Below, piece after piece: positions 43,395 through 51,773 of a stretch of 64,000 nt of DNA; the stretch's first letter is position 1, and every line of letters starts with the position of its first letter. This DNA comes from GCA-002050365 sp038235165 (GTDB taxonomy: Bacteria > Acidobacteriota > Blastocatellia > Pyrinomonadales > Pyrinomonadaceae). The notes below the pieces were generated by a model, which did not search any database, had not been told where the DNA came from, and worked only from the letters and a program-made list of their open reading frames with translations. Where the stretch lies: positions 1 through 64,000 of the forward strand of contig JBBSUG010000022.1 in assembly GCA_038235165.1 (NCBI GenBank), read 5' to 3'. The position numbers were made by a program, and so were the translations under genes.

Positions 43395-46226
43395 CTACTT
43401 ATTTGCGCCTTTTGCCGAATCGTTAATCAAAATCAAATCATTGTTAGAAATGCCGCGCACGATGAAAATGTTTTTGCCGTCGTTTGACCACGCAAAATTG
43501 AGGATTCTGCCGGATTTAAAGTCGGTAATCGGCTGCATCGGCGAACCGTCGAGCGGCAGGCGAAAAAGGTTCGGCGCACCCTTTTGATTGCTTGAAATCG
43601 TCAAACTTTTACTGTCGGGCGACCATTCAACCAAATTCAGCAGATTATATTCCAAACTTTTTTCGATTTTCCTGAACGAATCGCCGTCGAGTGACGCGAT
43701 GACGATGTGTTTTTCGACCGTGTTGATGTCATATTCGGTGAAAGCAAACATTTTGCCGTCGGGCGAGATTCGCGGTTGGCTCATACTCCATTTTTCGTTA
43801 TCGAAAAATGGCGAAACCTGACCGCCTTCCATCGAAACTTTAAAAAACACGGAGCGGTCGTCCTTATTTACCCGCTGAAAAACAATGTTTCGCCCGTCCG
43901 CCGTGACCTGCGGGTTGAAATCAGAGTAAGTGGGATTTTCGTCGCTCAACTGCACCGCATTTTTGCCGTCGGCATCCATTCGCCAGATGCGCGGCGTTTT
44001 TGACATTTGCGAACTGAACACGATATAACGCCCGTCTGGTGTCAGTTCGGGGCTGTAAATCGCCTCCATATTGTTTGTAATGCTGCGCGGATTTTTGCCG
44101 TCGGCATCGGCAATTTGAAAATCAATTTTGCGTCCGTCGTATTTTGAATAAAATAATTTCCCGTCAGGCATCTGCGCCAAACCAAAAGTGCCTTCGAGGC
44201 TGCGGCTGTCGGAAGTCATCTGCGTCAATTCTTTAGCAGCGGGCGCAAATCGCCAGAGCGATGAAACCGATTCGCCTTTGATCGTCACCACTGTCTGACC
44301 GTCGGCGGAAAGTCCGAGAGCAGTGTAATTGTTGAAATCATTCGTGATCGGCTGTGCGTCGCCGCTTTGATAATCGTAACGCCAGATTTGCACCGGAGAA
44401 TTTGCCGTTTCCTGCGCGGAAAATAAAAAGCCCGAACCGTCTTTGAACCAACAAAAATTGCTCGCATTATAAAAGTCGCGCGACGGCAGAATTTTGAGTT
44501 TTTTATCGGGGACGGAGATTTCAGCAATTTCGACCGCTTCATTGTAGTTGGTTTGACTTTTGCTCGCGCCGAGCAGAAGCTGCGTCCCGTCCGGCGACCA
44601 AGCTAAATCTTTAGAATAAACCTCAAAGCCGGTTTCTTTGCTCGAAATAAATTGCTGCGGATTCAAATCATTCGTGTCGGCGATGAAAATCAGGTCTTCA
44701 CTGGTTTTGGAAGTGTGGCGCACAAAAGCGAACCGTTTGCCGTCCGGCGAAAATGACACCGGACTGTCCACATCTTCGATCAATTTTTTCGGTGTGCCGC
44801 CGAGCGTCGGAACTTGATAAAGCGTGTTGAGGCTGAAATCTTCCCGAATTTGCGTATAGTAAATGTAGTCTCCGGCGGGCGAAAAAGAGACGGCTCTGTA
44901 TTCCAGATTGGTCGGCGGCACGACCGTAATCAAACTGTCGGTCGAGATTTGCCGCACGACTAAACTGCGATTTCCGGTTTCGCCGTTGACGTAAGCGACG
45001 TATTTCCCGTCGGGCGAAATCGCCGGCAGAGAAACTTTCCCGTCTGAATTGATGCGGGAAACCTGATTTTTCTCAAATGCGGCGGCGGCGGATTTGATCG
45101 CGCTCGTTTTGTAAAAACTATAAGCCCAACCGATTAAAATAAACGCGGTGAGTGCGGCGAACGCGAATTTCCACATTTTCCAACCGCGCTTTTTCGGCGT
45201 TTGATTTGATGCTTCTAAATCGGCGTTTGAAAGATTCGATATTTTTGTCGGATGATTTGCACTGTTCGTCCGATGAATCAGCGTCGGATGATCTGCCCCG
45301 TCCGTCGGGTGAATCATCGTCGCATTTTCGCTGATTTCCAGATTCGGCGAACTTGAATATTTTCTCTCTGCGCCGCTGCCTCTGCGCTCGATTTCGTGCA
45401 GCAAATCCTTTACGTCAAGCGCGAAATCTCTGATGTTTTGATAACGATCTTCGCGGTCTTTCTGCAAAGATTTGCGAATAATGCGACCGAGTTCGAGCGG
45501 CGCATCTTCGATAAAATTACCAAGCGGCACAGGTTCTTTATAAATCACAGCCGCAATCGTATCGCTGGTCGTCGCGCCGTCAAATGGGGCATTTCCCGTC
45601 AACATTTCGTAAAGTACAACGCCCAAACTCCAAATATCCGTGCGTTCGTCAACCGCCGACCCGCGAGCCTGTTCCGGCGACATATAACGCGCACTGCCCA
45701 TAACGAGTCCGGGAATCGTATTGACCTGCTCATCATCCGCCTGATTCTTTTGAACGGTCGGTTTTGCCAGCCCGAAATCGAGAACTTTGACGATGCCGTC
45801 GCTTCGCCACATTATATTTTCCGGCTTAATATCGCGGTGAACGATGTGCGCCCGGTGCGCGGCAACGAGAGCCGTGGCGATCTGCTCGACGATGTGCAAA
45901 ATCTGCACGACCGAAAGTGACTTTCGTTTGATAACTTCGCGCAGAGTTTCACCTTCAATAAATTCCGTCGCCAAAAAACTGCCGTGTTCGTTTTCGCCGA
46001 TTTCGTAAATCGTAATAATATTCGGATGATTAAGCGCAGATGCAGCGCGGGCTTCCTGCCGAAAACGGCTTTTGCGGTCGGAATCGCCGGAAAAATCGAG
46101 CGGTAAAATTTTGACGGCAACATCGCGGTCGAGTTCCGCGTCATGAGCCAAGTAAACTTCGCCCATCCCGCCCGCGCCGATTTTTTCGCGTATTTCGTAG
46201 CGTCCGAATTGTTTTCCGATCAACAT
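43395..46226 (-). CDS. Ser/Thr protein kinase fused to a PD40 propeller
   Basis: This is a 943-residue membrane kinase. The kinase domain (about 8-270) has GAGGMGEVYLA, VAVKIL, VHRDIKPENIMW, KVLDFGLAKP and an intact activation-segment region MSPEQARGSAVDERTDIWSL. A disordered linker with repeated HPT/IHRT words (about 300-340) precedes one TM helix (FAFAALTAFILIGWAYSF). The outer part (about 400-943) contains WD40/TolB-like PD40 repeats, such as LPAISPDGKYVAYV, VSFSPDGKRFAFVR, LAWSPDGTQLLLG and PELTPDGRYIVFSS. This kinase-propeller design is typical of acidobacteria and probably senses extracytoplasmic ligands. Confidence 0.93.
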   Translation of the reverse strand: MLIGKQFGRYEIREKIGAGGMGEVYLAHDAELDRDVAVKILPLDFSGDSDRKSRFRQEARAASALNHPNIITIYEIGENEHGSFLATEFIEGETLREVIKRKSLSVVQILHIVEQIATALVAAHRAHIVHRDIKPENIMWRSDGIVKVLDFGLAKPTVQKNQADDEQVNTIPGLVMGSARYMSPEQARGSAVDERTDIWSLGVVLYEMLTGNAPFDGATTSDTIAAVIYKEPVPLGNFIEDAPLELGRIIRKSLQKDREDRYQNIRDFALDVKDLLHEIERRGSGAERKYSSSPNLEISENATMIHPTDGADHPTLIHRTNSANHPTKISNLSNADLEASNQTPKKRGWKMWKFAFAALTAFILIGWAYSFYKTSAIKSAAAAFEKNQVSRINSDGKVSLPAISPDGKYVAYVNGETGNRSLVVRQISTDSLITVVPPTNLEYRAVSFSPAGDYIYYTQIREDFSLNTLYQVPTLGGTPKKLIEDVDSPVSFSPDGKRFAFVRHTSKTSEDLIFIADTNDLNPQQFISSKETGFEVYSKDLAWSPDGTQLLLGASKSQTNYNEAVEIAEISVPDKKLKILPSRDFYNASNFCWFKDGSGFLFSAQETANSPVQIWRYDYQSGDAQPITNDFNNYTALGLSADGQTVVTIKGESVSSLWRFAPAAKELTQMTSDSRSLEGTFGLAQMPDGKLFYSKYDGRKIDFQIADADGKNPRSITNNMEAIYSPELTPDGRYIVFSSQMSKTPRIWRMDADGKNAVQLSDENPTYSDFNPQVTADGRNIVFQRVNKDDRSVFFKVSMEGGQVSPFFDNEKWSMSQPRISPDGKMFAFTEYDINTVEKHIVIASLDGDSFRKIEKSLEYNLLNLVEWSPDSKSLTISSNQKGAPNLFRLPLDGSPMQPITDFKSGRILNFAWSNDGKNIFIVRGISNNDLILINDSAKGANK

Positions 46227-46303
46227 TTTTTAAATCAGAGTCCTCTATGAAGAAAACACCGCAACCCTAAACTTTATGACAATTTAATTAAAGGGGGACG
46301 ATT

Positions 46304-46357
46304 ATGACAACAGCAGAAACATTAGTTCAATTATACACGCTGCCGGTCAAAAACTAA
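46304..46357 (+). CDS. Possible 17-residue peptide or antitoxin fragment
   Basis: AAGGGGGA at 46291-46298 precedes an ATG that encodes MTTAETLVQLYTLPVKN. This resembles the opening of small DUF2281-like antitoxins (TTAE.L....TLP) but stops early. It lies alone in the 317-bp gap between the divergent kinase and metallopeptidase genes. The rest of that gap shows only AT-rich promoter-like sequence. It may be a real leader peptide, a remnant, or chance. Confidence 0.25.
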   Translation: MTTAETLVQLYTLPVKN

Positions 46358-46543
46358 CCAAACTCAGGAAAATCATGTTACGCAAACAAGATTATTTTAC
46401 TGCCGCACAGTATCTGATATGATCGTTTTCCGCTTTACAGCTTTACAATATGACATTTTCTTCTTAAAATTCCTCTAATTATAAAATTAATCCGTAGAGC
46501 AGTTTTAACCTAAATCCCAAATAATTTACAGGAGAAATTTTCA

Positions 46544-48934
46544 ATGAAAAGACTATTGGCATTTTTTTGCCTTCTTAATTTTTGCGTATTGGCTGCATTT
46601 GCCGGCGACGATCAGAAAAAGAGCGGCGGTTTATGGCAGGAAATCGGCGATCAAAGTTCACGCCCGATGGGGTCGGATCAAAATCTGCCCGATGCTTACC
46701 GGATATTTTCGCTCAATCAGAAATCAATGAAAAATCTGCTTCGGCAGGCACCGGAAGAGTTCACAGACAAAGTGGTGAGCGAACCCTTAATTCTGACATT
46801 CCCGATGCCGGACGGCAGTTTGGCGCGTTTTCGCGTCGAACATTCATTAGTCGTCGAACCGGGACTGGCGGCAAAATATCCTGAACTCGGCGAAACATAT
46901 CGCGGACAGGGAATTGACGATCCGAGCGCGACCGTACGATTTGACTTTTTGCCGAGCGGATTTCATTCAATGATTCGCGCCGCGTCCGGCACGATTCTGG
47001 TTGACCCGTACAGCAAGAGCGACACGGGAAATTATATTACGTATTTCAAACGCGATGCCCGTCAGACGGAAAATTTCGTTTGTGATTTGAAGGGCGACGA
47101 TGTTGAATCAGTCTTATCTAATAATTCAGGTAAATTTGATTCGAGCGGTTATCTTCCCGATGCTCCCGCGATTGATGCGCCTGCCGTCACTTCCGGCACG
47201 ACTTTGCGAACTTATCGTCTGGCACTGGCGGCAACAAATGAATACGCGGTAGCAGTCGGCGGCAACACCATCGCGGGAACTTTGGCGGCGCAGGTTTTAA
47301 TTATGAATCGCGTCAACGGTGTTTATGAACGCGATCTGGCGATTCATATGAATATCATCGCCAACAACAATTTAATCGTTTATGCGGGTGACAATACTTG
47401 TGCCGCAGTAGCATGTACTGCCGCCAATGATCCTTATACGAACAATAACGGTTCAACGATGCTCGGTCAGAATACGACAAATTTGAATTTGGTCATCGGC
47501 ACGGCAAATTATGACATCGGTCACGTTTTCAGCACCGGCGGCGGCGGCGTGGCAACTCTTAACGGACCGTGCGGAACGAGTAAAGCCCGCGGCGTAACCG
47601 GTTTAACGAATCCGGTCGGCGATGCGTTTGCGATTGATTACGTCGCGCACGAAATGGGACATCAATGGGGAGCAAACCATACATTTAGCGGCAATGTCGG
47701 CAATTGCTCAGGCGGCAATCGTAGTGCTGGCAGCGCATACGAACCTGGTAGCGGCGTGACTATTATGGCGTATGCCAGTATCTGCGGAAATCAGGATTTG
47801 GCGCGAAACAGTATTGATACATTTCACGTCAAAAGTCTGGAAGTAATCGTGGCCTACAGTCAAACCGGAAACGGAAATACCTGCGCTGTTGCAACGGCGA
47901 CCGGAAACACCGCACCGACCATCACATCTGTTGGCGGAACTTCTTTTAACATTCCTAAACAAACTCCCTTCATCTTGACCGCCAGTGCGACCGACCCGAA
48001 CGGCGACGCGATCACTTATGATTGGCAGGAATTTGATCTTGGCGCGGCAACGACCGCTGTTCCGAATACCGATTCAGACGGTGTTGCCAAACCTATCTTC
48101 AGACCGTATCTGCCGACCACCGACCCGTCGCGCACATTTCCTTCATTACAGTATATTTTGAATAATGCTAATGTGCCGCCGGCGACTAACGGTAGTTGTC
48201 CGTCATCATCCTGTTTGACCGGCGAACTACTTCCGGCGATTACCCGCGCAATGGTTTTTCAGGCGGTGGCGCGTGATAACCGAGCAAACGGCGGCGGCAT
48301 CAATACCGTCACGGCGACGGTCAATGTTGACGGCAACAGCGGACCGTTTGCCGTTACTGCGCCGAATACAAATGTTTCTTGGAGCGAAGGATCAACGCAA
48401 ATCGTCACTTGGGATATCGCCAACACGACGAGTGCGCCGGTCAGCGCGGCAAGAGTCAATATTTTACTTTCAACCGACGGCGGACAGACTTTTCCGACCG
48501 TGCTAGTTTCCGGCACTTCCAATGACGGTTCGGAACCCGTTTTAATTCCGACATCGCCCATCGCCGGTAACAGACCGTCGGCAACCACTCAGGCAAGAAT
48601 TAAAGTAGAAGCCGCCAACGGCGGTATTTTCTTCGATATTTCGGACGCGAACTTTACCATCACCGCCGCACCGACCGCCGCCGGAGTAACCGTCAGCGGC
48701 AGGGTTTTAACAGCGACCGGCAGAGGCGTTTCCCGCGCCCGCGTCTCGATGACCGATTCACATGGCGAAACCGTGACGGCTTTAACCAATTCGTTCGGTT
48801 ATTATAACTTTAACGATGTTCCGGCAGGCGCGAATTATATTTTCGCAGTCAGCGATAAACGATATAAATTCAACAGTGCGGTAATATCCCTGACGGATAA
48901 TCTCGAAGGTTATAACTTTACGGCACTACCGTAA
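46544..48934 (+). CDS. Secreted reprolysin-like zinc metallopeptidase
   Basis: This is a 796-residue exported peptidase. The signal peptide is FFCLLNFCVLAAFAG. A propeptide-like region (about 60-210) leads to the catalytic domain with HEMGHQWGANHTF (HExxHxxGxxH, about residues 368-378) and the Met-turn IMAYASIC. Ig-like and fibronectin-like segments follow (about 450-720; FILTASATDPNGDAITYDW). The protein ends with a carboxypeptidase regulatory domain (VSGRVLTATGRGVSRARVSM). It resembles the M12B/reprolysin-like bacterial group. AGGAGAAA precedes the ATG. It probably digests extracellular protein. Confidence 0.9.
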   Translation: MKRLLAFFCLLNFCVLAAFAGDDQKKSGGLWQEIGDQSSRPMGSDQNLPDAYRIFSLNQKSMKNLLRQAPEEFTDKVVSEPLILTFPMPDGSLARFRVEHSLVVEPGLAAKYPELGETYRGQGIDDPSATVRFDFLPSGFHSMIRAASGTILVDPYSKSDTGNYITYFKRDARQTENFVCDLKGDDVESVLSNNSGKFDSSGYLPDAPAIDAPAVTSGTTLRTYRLALAATNEYAVAVGGNTIAGTLAAQVLIMNRVNGVYERDLAIHMNIIANNNLIVYAGDNTCAAVACTAANDPYTNNNGSTMLGQNTTNLNLVIGTANYDIGHVFSTGGGGVATLNGPCGTSKARGVTGLTNPVGDAFAIDYVAHEMGHQWGANHTFSGNVGNCSGGNRSAGSAYEPGSGVTIMAYASICGNQDLARNSIDTFHVKSLEVIVAYSQTGNGNTCAVATATGNTAPTITSVGGTSFNIPKQTPFILTASATDPNGDAITYDWQEFDLGAATTAVPNTDSDGVAKPIFRPYLPTTDPSRTFPSLQYILNNANVPPATNGSCPSSSCLTGELLPAITRAMVFQAVARDNRANGGGINTVTATVNVDGNSGPFAVTAPNTNVSWSEGSTQIVTWDIANTTSAPVSAARVNILLSTDGGQTFPTVLVSGTSNDGSEPVLIPTSPIAGNRPSATTQARIKVEAANGGIFFDISDANFTITAAPTAAGVTVSGRVLTATGRGVSRARVSMTDSHGETVTALTNSFGYYNFNDVPAGANYIFAVSDKRYKFNSAVISLTDNLEGYNFTALP

Positions 48935-48942
48935 TATCTAAA

Positions 48943-49014
48943 GGCGGAAACTCGCGCATGAGCAAGGGTGACTTCCTACGGCAGAAACCAGCGCGTCAGC
49001 AAGGGTGACTTCTT
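48943..49014. repeat. Two tandem 35-bp units, 37-bp period
   Basis: The units at 48943-48977 and 48980-49014 match at 29 of 35 positions and share an exact AGCAAGGGTGACTTC. They start 9 bp after the metallopeptidase stop. Their layout (GCGGAAAC...GCG...AGCAAGGG) resembles the arm of the palindrome at 43.3 kb, pointing to a dispersed repeat family. Confidence 0.6.
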
Positions 49015-49018
49015 AAAA

Positions 49019-49070
49019 GCGAAAGGCTCAGGGATAAAGTTTACATTTACTTTATCTCTGAGCCTTTCGC
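49019..49070. terminator. 22-bp hairpin between convergent genes
   Basis: The arms 49019-49040 and 49049-49070 pair fully apart from one G-U, with an 8-nt loop, and CTTTTCACTTT follows. The metallopeptidase and alaS-C genes end on either side, so it can stop transcription from both. Confidence 0.78.
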
Positions 49071-49084
49071 CTTTTCACTTTGAG

Positions 49085-51184
49085 CTATGTCAGCATCTTT
49101 TCGATGACCTGATAACTCTCTGTCAGGGCGTCGTTTAATTTGCCCGCGTCCGTGCCGCCGCCTTCCGCCATATCGGGTTTGCCGCCGCCTTTCCCTCCGA
49201 CAATGGGCGCGATTTCCTGCACGATTTTTCCGGCTTTTACTTTGTCGGTCAGATCGTCGGAAACACGCACGATAAACGAAACTTTACCTTCTTCCGTGCG
49301 AGCCAAAATCACCACGCCGGATTTTATTTTCGCCATCAAAGTGTCCGACAAATGCCGCATTCCGCCTTTGTCCAAGCCTTCGACGGTTTTGGCGATTACT
49401 TTGACACCGTTGATTTCGCGTCCTTCGTCGCCGTTTGATGCCGCGCCGCCGATTGCGCCGGTGGCAATTTTCATTTTCAAATCATCATTTTCACGCCGCG
49501 CTTTTTTCAATTCGTCCTGCAATTTTTCGATTGCGGACGGTAAATTGTCGCGCTGTGTCCGCAGTGCGCCGAGCGATTTTTCGATCAGATTTTCATCATC
49601 GCGGAAACGCGCAAATGCGTCGAGTCCAGTAATCGCGCGGATTCTGCGAACGCCGGAAGCGACCGCTTCGTCCGCCATAATTTTGAACGAACCGATGTTG
49701 CCCGTCGCCGAAACGTGCGTTCCGCCGCACAATTCGCGCGAAAATTCGCCGCCGCCGACTGACAAAACGCGCACCTGCGATCCGTATTTTTCACCGAACA
49801 AAGCCATCGCGCCGGTTCGCATCGCATCTTCGATTGACATTAAATCGGTGTTGACCGGATCGTTTCTCAAGATTTCACGATTGACTAAATCTTCTATTTC
49901 CCGCAGTTCCGCGTCGGAAATCGGCTGATAATGTGTAAAATCAAACCGCAGATACGACGGCGCGACGACCGAACCGGCTTGCTTGACGTGTGTCCCCAAA
50001 ACCTCGCGCAACGCCGCGTGGACGAGATGCGTCGCCGTGTGATTGCGCCGTGTCGCATCGCGCTTTTCCACGTCAACCGTCGCCGTCATCTGATCGCCGA
50101 CTTTGATGGAACCTTTTTCAACCTTTGATTTATGCAGCACAATTCCCGCAATCGGCGCGAATGTATCGAAAACTTTGGTCTGCGCGTTTGAGTTGAAAAG
50201 AATGCCCGTGTCGCCGACCTGTCCGCCGGATTCGGCGTAAAAAGGCGTTTCATCAAGAATAATCAAACCTTCATCGCCAAAATTTAGTTCGTCAACTTTT
50301 TGATCGTCTTTAACTAACGCGATGACTTTCGCATCCTCGACCTGCGTTTTTTCGTAGCCGTGAAAATTTGAACGTACAGAAGTTCGCTCCAAAGCAACAT
50401 AAATCGGATTAATTTTGTCGGATTGTTTGGTTTTGCCGATTTCGGAAGATTGTTGAAGTTGTTTTAGTTCTTCGTCAATCAATTCTCTAAATTGTTCTTC
50501 GTCAATGAATTTAATTGATTTGTAGGCTAAAACATCATAACCGTCACTACTTTCATCCTCTTTATCAACAAAATAGCCAAGTGTTTCAACGACTGAAAAT
50601 TTCTCTTTTGTTCCTTTATATTTTGATCCAACATTTCTTTCTAAAATCCAAAAACTAAAACTCTCCATTGGATCGAAATCAGGGCGCGTTGGATATTTTG
50701 ACTTTAAAACGACATACATTAAATCAATCGGCAGTCCGAAAGTGTCATAAAGTTTTGCTAATTCACAAATCTGCACTGTGCCGGGAAGTCGCATTTCAGT
50801 ATTTTGCGGATCAAAATCATAATCACCTTTATCTAAAAGTTCCGAAAGTTTTTTCAAACCAACCGTCATCGTCGTACCAAATCTCTCTTCCTCAAGCCGC
50901 ACCATTTTGCCGATAAATTCGCGCTGAATTTCGAGTTCAGGATAAGCGTCGTGCATCTGTCCGACGACGAAATCGCAGACTTTGTAGAAAAACAAATCGG
51001 CGAAACCCAAATGTTCGCGCCCGTGATAAATGGCGCGGCGCATAATTTTCCGCAGCACATAATTTCTGCCTTCGTTACCCGGTAAAATACCGTCGGCAAT
51101 CGCAAACGCCGTCGAACGCGCGTGATCGGCAATCACGCGGCAGGCAAATTGTTTCTGTTCATCAAAATTTTCGTAAACGCTCAT
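49085..51184 (-). CDS. alaS: Alanyl-tRNA synthetase, C-terminal half (separate gene)
   Basis: This is a 699-residue protein carrying the rest of AlaRS. Residues 12-60 hold CRVIADHARSTAFAIADGIL and LPGNEGRNYVLRKIMRRAIY, the tRNA-acceptor-recognition helices. The editing domain has zinc ligands HTATH (382-386) and CGGTH (486-490). The C-Ala/DHHA1 end has GGKGGGKPDMAEGGG. No catalytic motifs 1-3 are here; those are in the gene at 51774-52601. The ATG MSVYENF has a TAA four codons upstream, so the break is real. Residues about 161-228 are an AT-rich insertion not seen in usual AlaRS. It lies 12 bp after a 40-residue gene in the same operon. Confidence 0.93.
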   Translation of the reverse strand: MSVYENFDEQKQFACRVIADHARSTAFAIADGILPGNEGRNYVLRKIMRRAIYHGREHLGFADLFFYKVCDFVVGQMHDAYPELEIQREFIGKMVRLEEERFGTTMTVGLKKLSELLDKGDYDFDPQNTEMRLPGTVQICELAKLYDTFGLPIDLMYVVLKSKYPTRPDFDPMESFSFWILERNVGSKYKGTKEKFSVVETLGYFVDKEDESSDGYDVLAYKSIKFIDEEQFRELIDEELKQLQQSSEIGKTKQSDKINPIYVALERTSVRSNFHGYEKTQVEDAKVIALVKDDQKVDELNFGDEGLIILDETPFYAESGGQVGDTGILFNSNAQTKVFDTFAPIAGIVLHKSKVEKGSIKVGDQMTATVDVEKRDATRRNHTATHLVHAALREVLGTHVKQAGSVVAPSYLRFDFTHYQPISDAELREIEDLVNREILRNDPVNTDLMSIEDAMRTGAMALFGEKYGSQVRVLSVGGGEFSRELCGGTHVSATGNIGSFKIMADEAVASGVRRIRAITGLDAFARFRDDENLIEKSLGALRTQRDNLPSAIEKLQDELKKARRENDDLKMKIATGAIGGAASNGDEGREINGVKVIAKTVEGLDKGGMRHLSDTLMAKIKSGVVILARTEEGKVSFIVRVSDDLTDKVKAGKIVQEIAPIVGGKGGGKPDMAEGGGTDAGKLNDALTESYQVIEKMLT

Positions 51185-51196
51185 AAAATAGTGCTG

Positions 51197-51319
51197 TTAT
51201 TTTTTAACTTTTTGATCTTTAATCTTTTTTGCTTTTGATAATTTAATACCTAATTCCCAAAGTTGATTCATTAGTTTCAAACGGTTTGTGACGGCTTCGG
51301 GCGACATATCAATCTTCAT
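51197..51319 (-). CDS. 40-residue helical partner of the nucleotidyltransferase
   Basis: The ATG at 51317-51319 overlaps the end of the nucleotidyltransferase gene by 11 bp and encodes MKIDMSPEAVTNRLKLMNQL, then a Lys-rich helix ending KDQKVKK. Very similar short proteins with M.ID.SPEA...RL commonly accompany MNT-type nucleotidyltransferases. That suggests a two-gene module, perhaps toxin-antitoxin-like. It ends 12 bp before alaS-C. I recognise the pattern but not a characterised function. Confidence 0.65.
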   Translation of the reverse strand: MKIDMSPEAVTNRLKLMNQLWELGIKLSKAKKIKDQKVKK

Positions 51320-51767
51320 TTTTCAACCTCTCAATATCCGCTAGATCCTGCAATCTTCCGCTGATTGTTTTCATGAAAATCAAGCCTTCCCGTGAAACGG
51401 AAAAAACTTTTCCGGCTTCCCACTCAAATTCTTCACGGGTTTGCCAGACTTCTTTTAACGCTTCGGTCACGAGCAGAAAATCAATCGTTATCAATGATTT
51501 CGTTGCTTTATCAATCTTGGAAATACGCCGAATTTCGATTTTTCCGTCGTGAAAATGAAGCGGCAGACCTTCGACATCGTAACCGAAACTTTGGGCAATT
51601 CTCCAAACTTCGTCCAAATCGTCGGAAAGAATCAACAAATCAATATCAATCGTCGCTCGCGGAAAACCCAAAATCGCCATCGCCCAACCGCCGCAAACTG
51701 CATACTCAATTCCGCGCTCGTTCAAAGTGTTCGTGAGATTCGTAAATTCTTCGAGCAAAGTCGCCAT
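51309..51767 (-). CDS. MNT/AbiEii-like nucleotidyltransferase inside the alaS locus
   Basis: This is a 152-residue nucleotidyltransferase-fold protein. The opening helix LEEFTNLTNTLNERGIEY is followed by VCGGWAMAILGFPRATIDID, which has the GG and the paired acidic DxD metal site of the Pol-beta superfamily. The rest (LPLHFHDGKIEIRRISKIDK and LITIDFLLVTEALKEVW) supplies a third acid. It resembles DUF6036/AbiEii-type enzymes. Some relatives (MenT) add nucleotides to tRNA 3' ends, but the activity of this one is unknown. It starts 6 bp after the alaS-N stop and overlaps the small gene downstream, so all four genes look cotranscribed. Confidence 0.82.
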   Translation of the reverse strand: MATLLEEFTNLTNTLNERGIEYAVCGGWAMAILGFPRATIDIDLLILSDDLDEVWRIAQSFGYDVEGLPLHFHDGKIEIRRISKIDKATKSLITIDFLLVTEALKEVWQTREEFEWEAGKVFSVSREGLIFMKTISGRLQDLADIERLKNED

Positions 51768-51773
51768 TGAATT

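Noticed and set aside
50501..51767. alaS break as a simple frameshift or sequencing error
   Set aside because: The halves are separated by 589 bp with two other open genes and have their own stops and starts, so a single-base error cannot explain it. A mis-assembly remains possible and is listed as a check.
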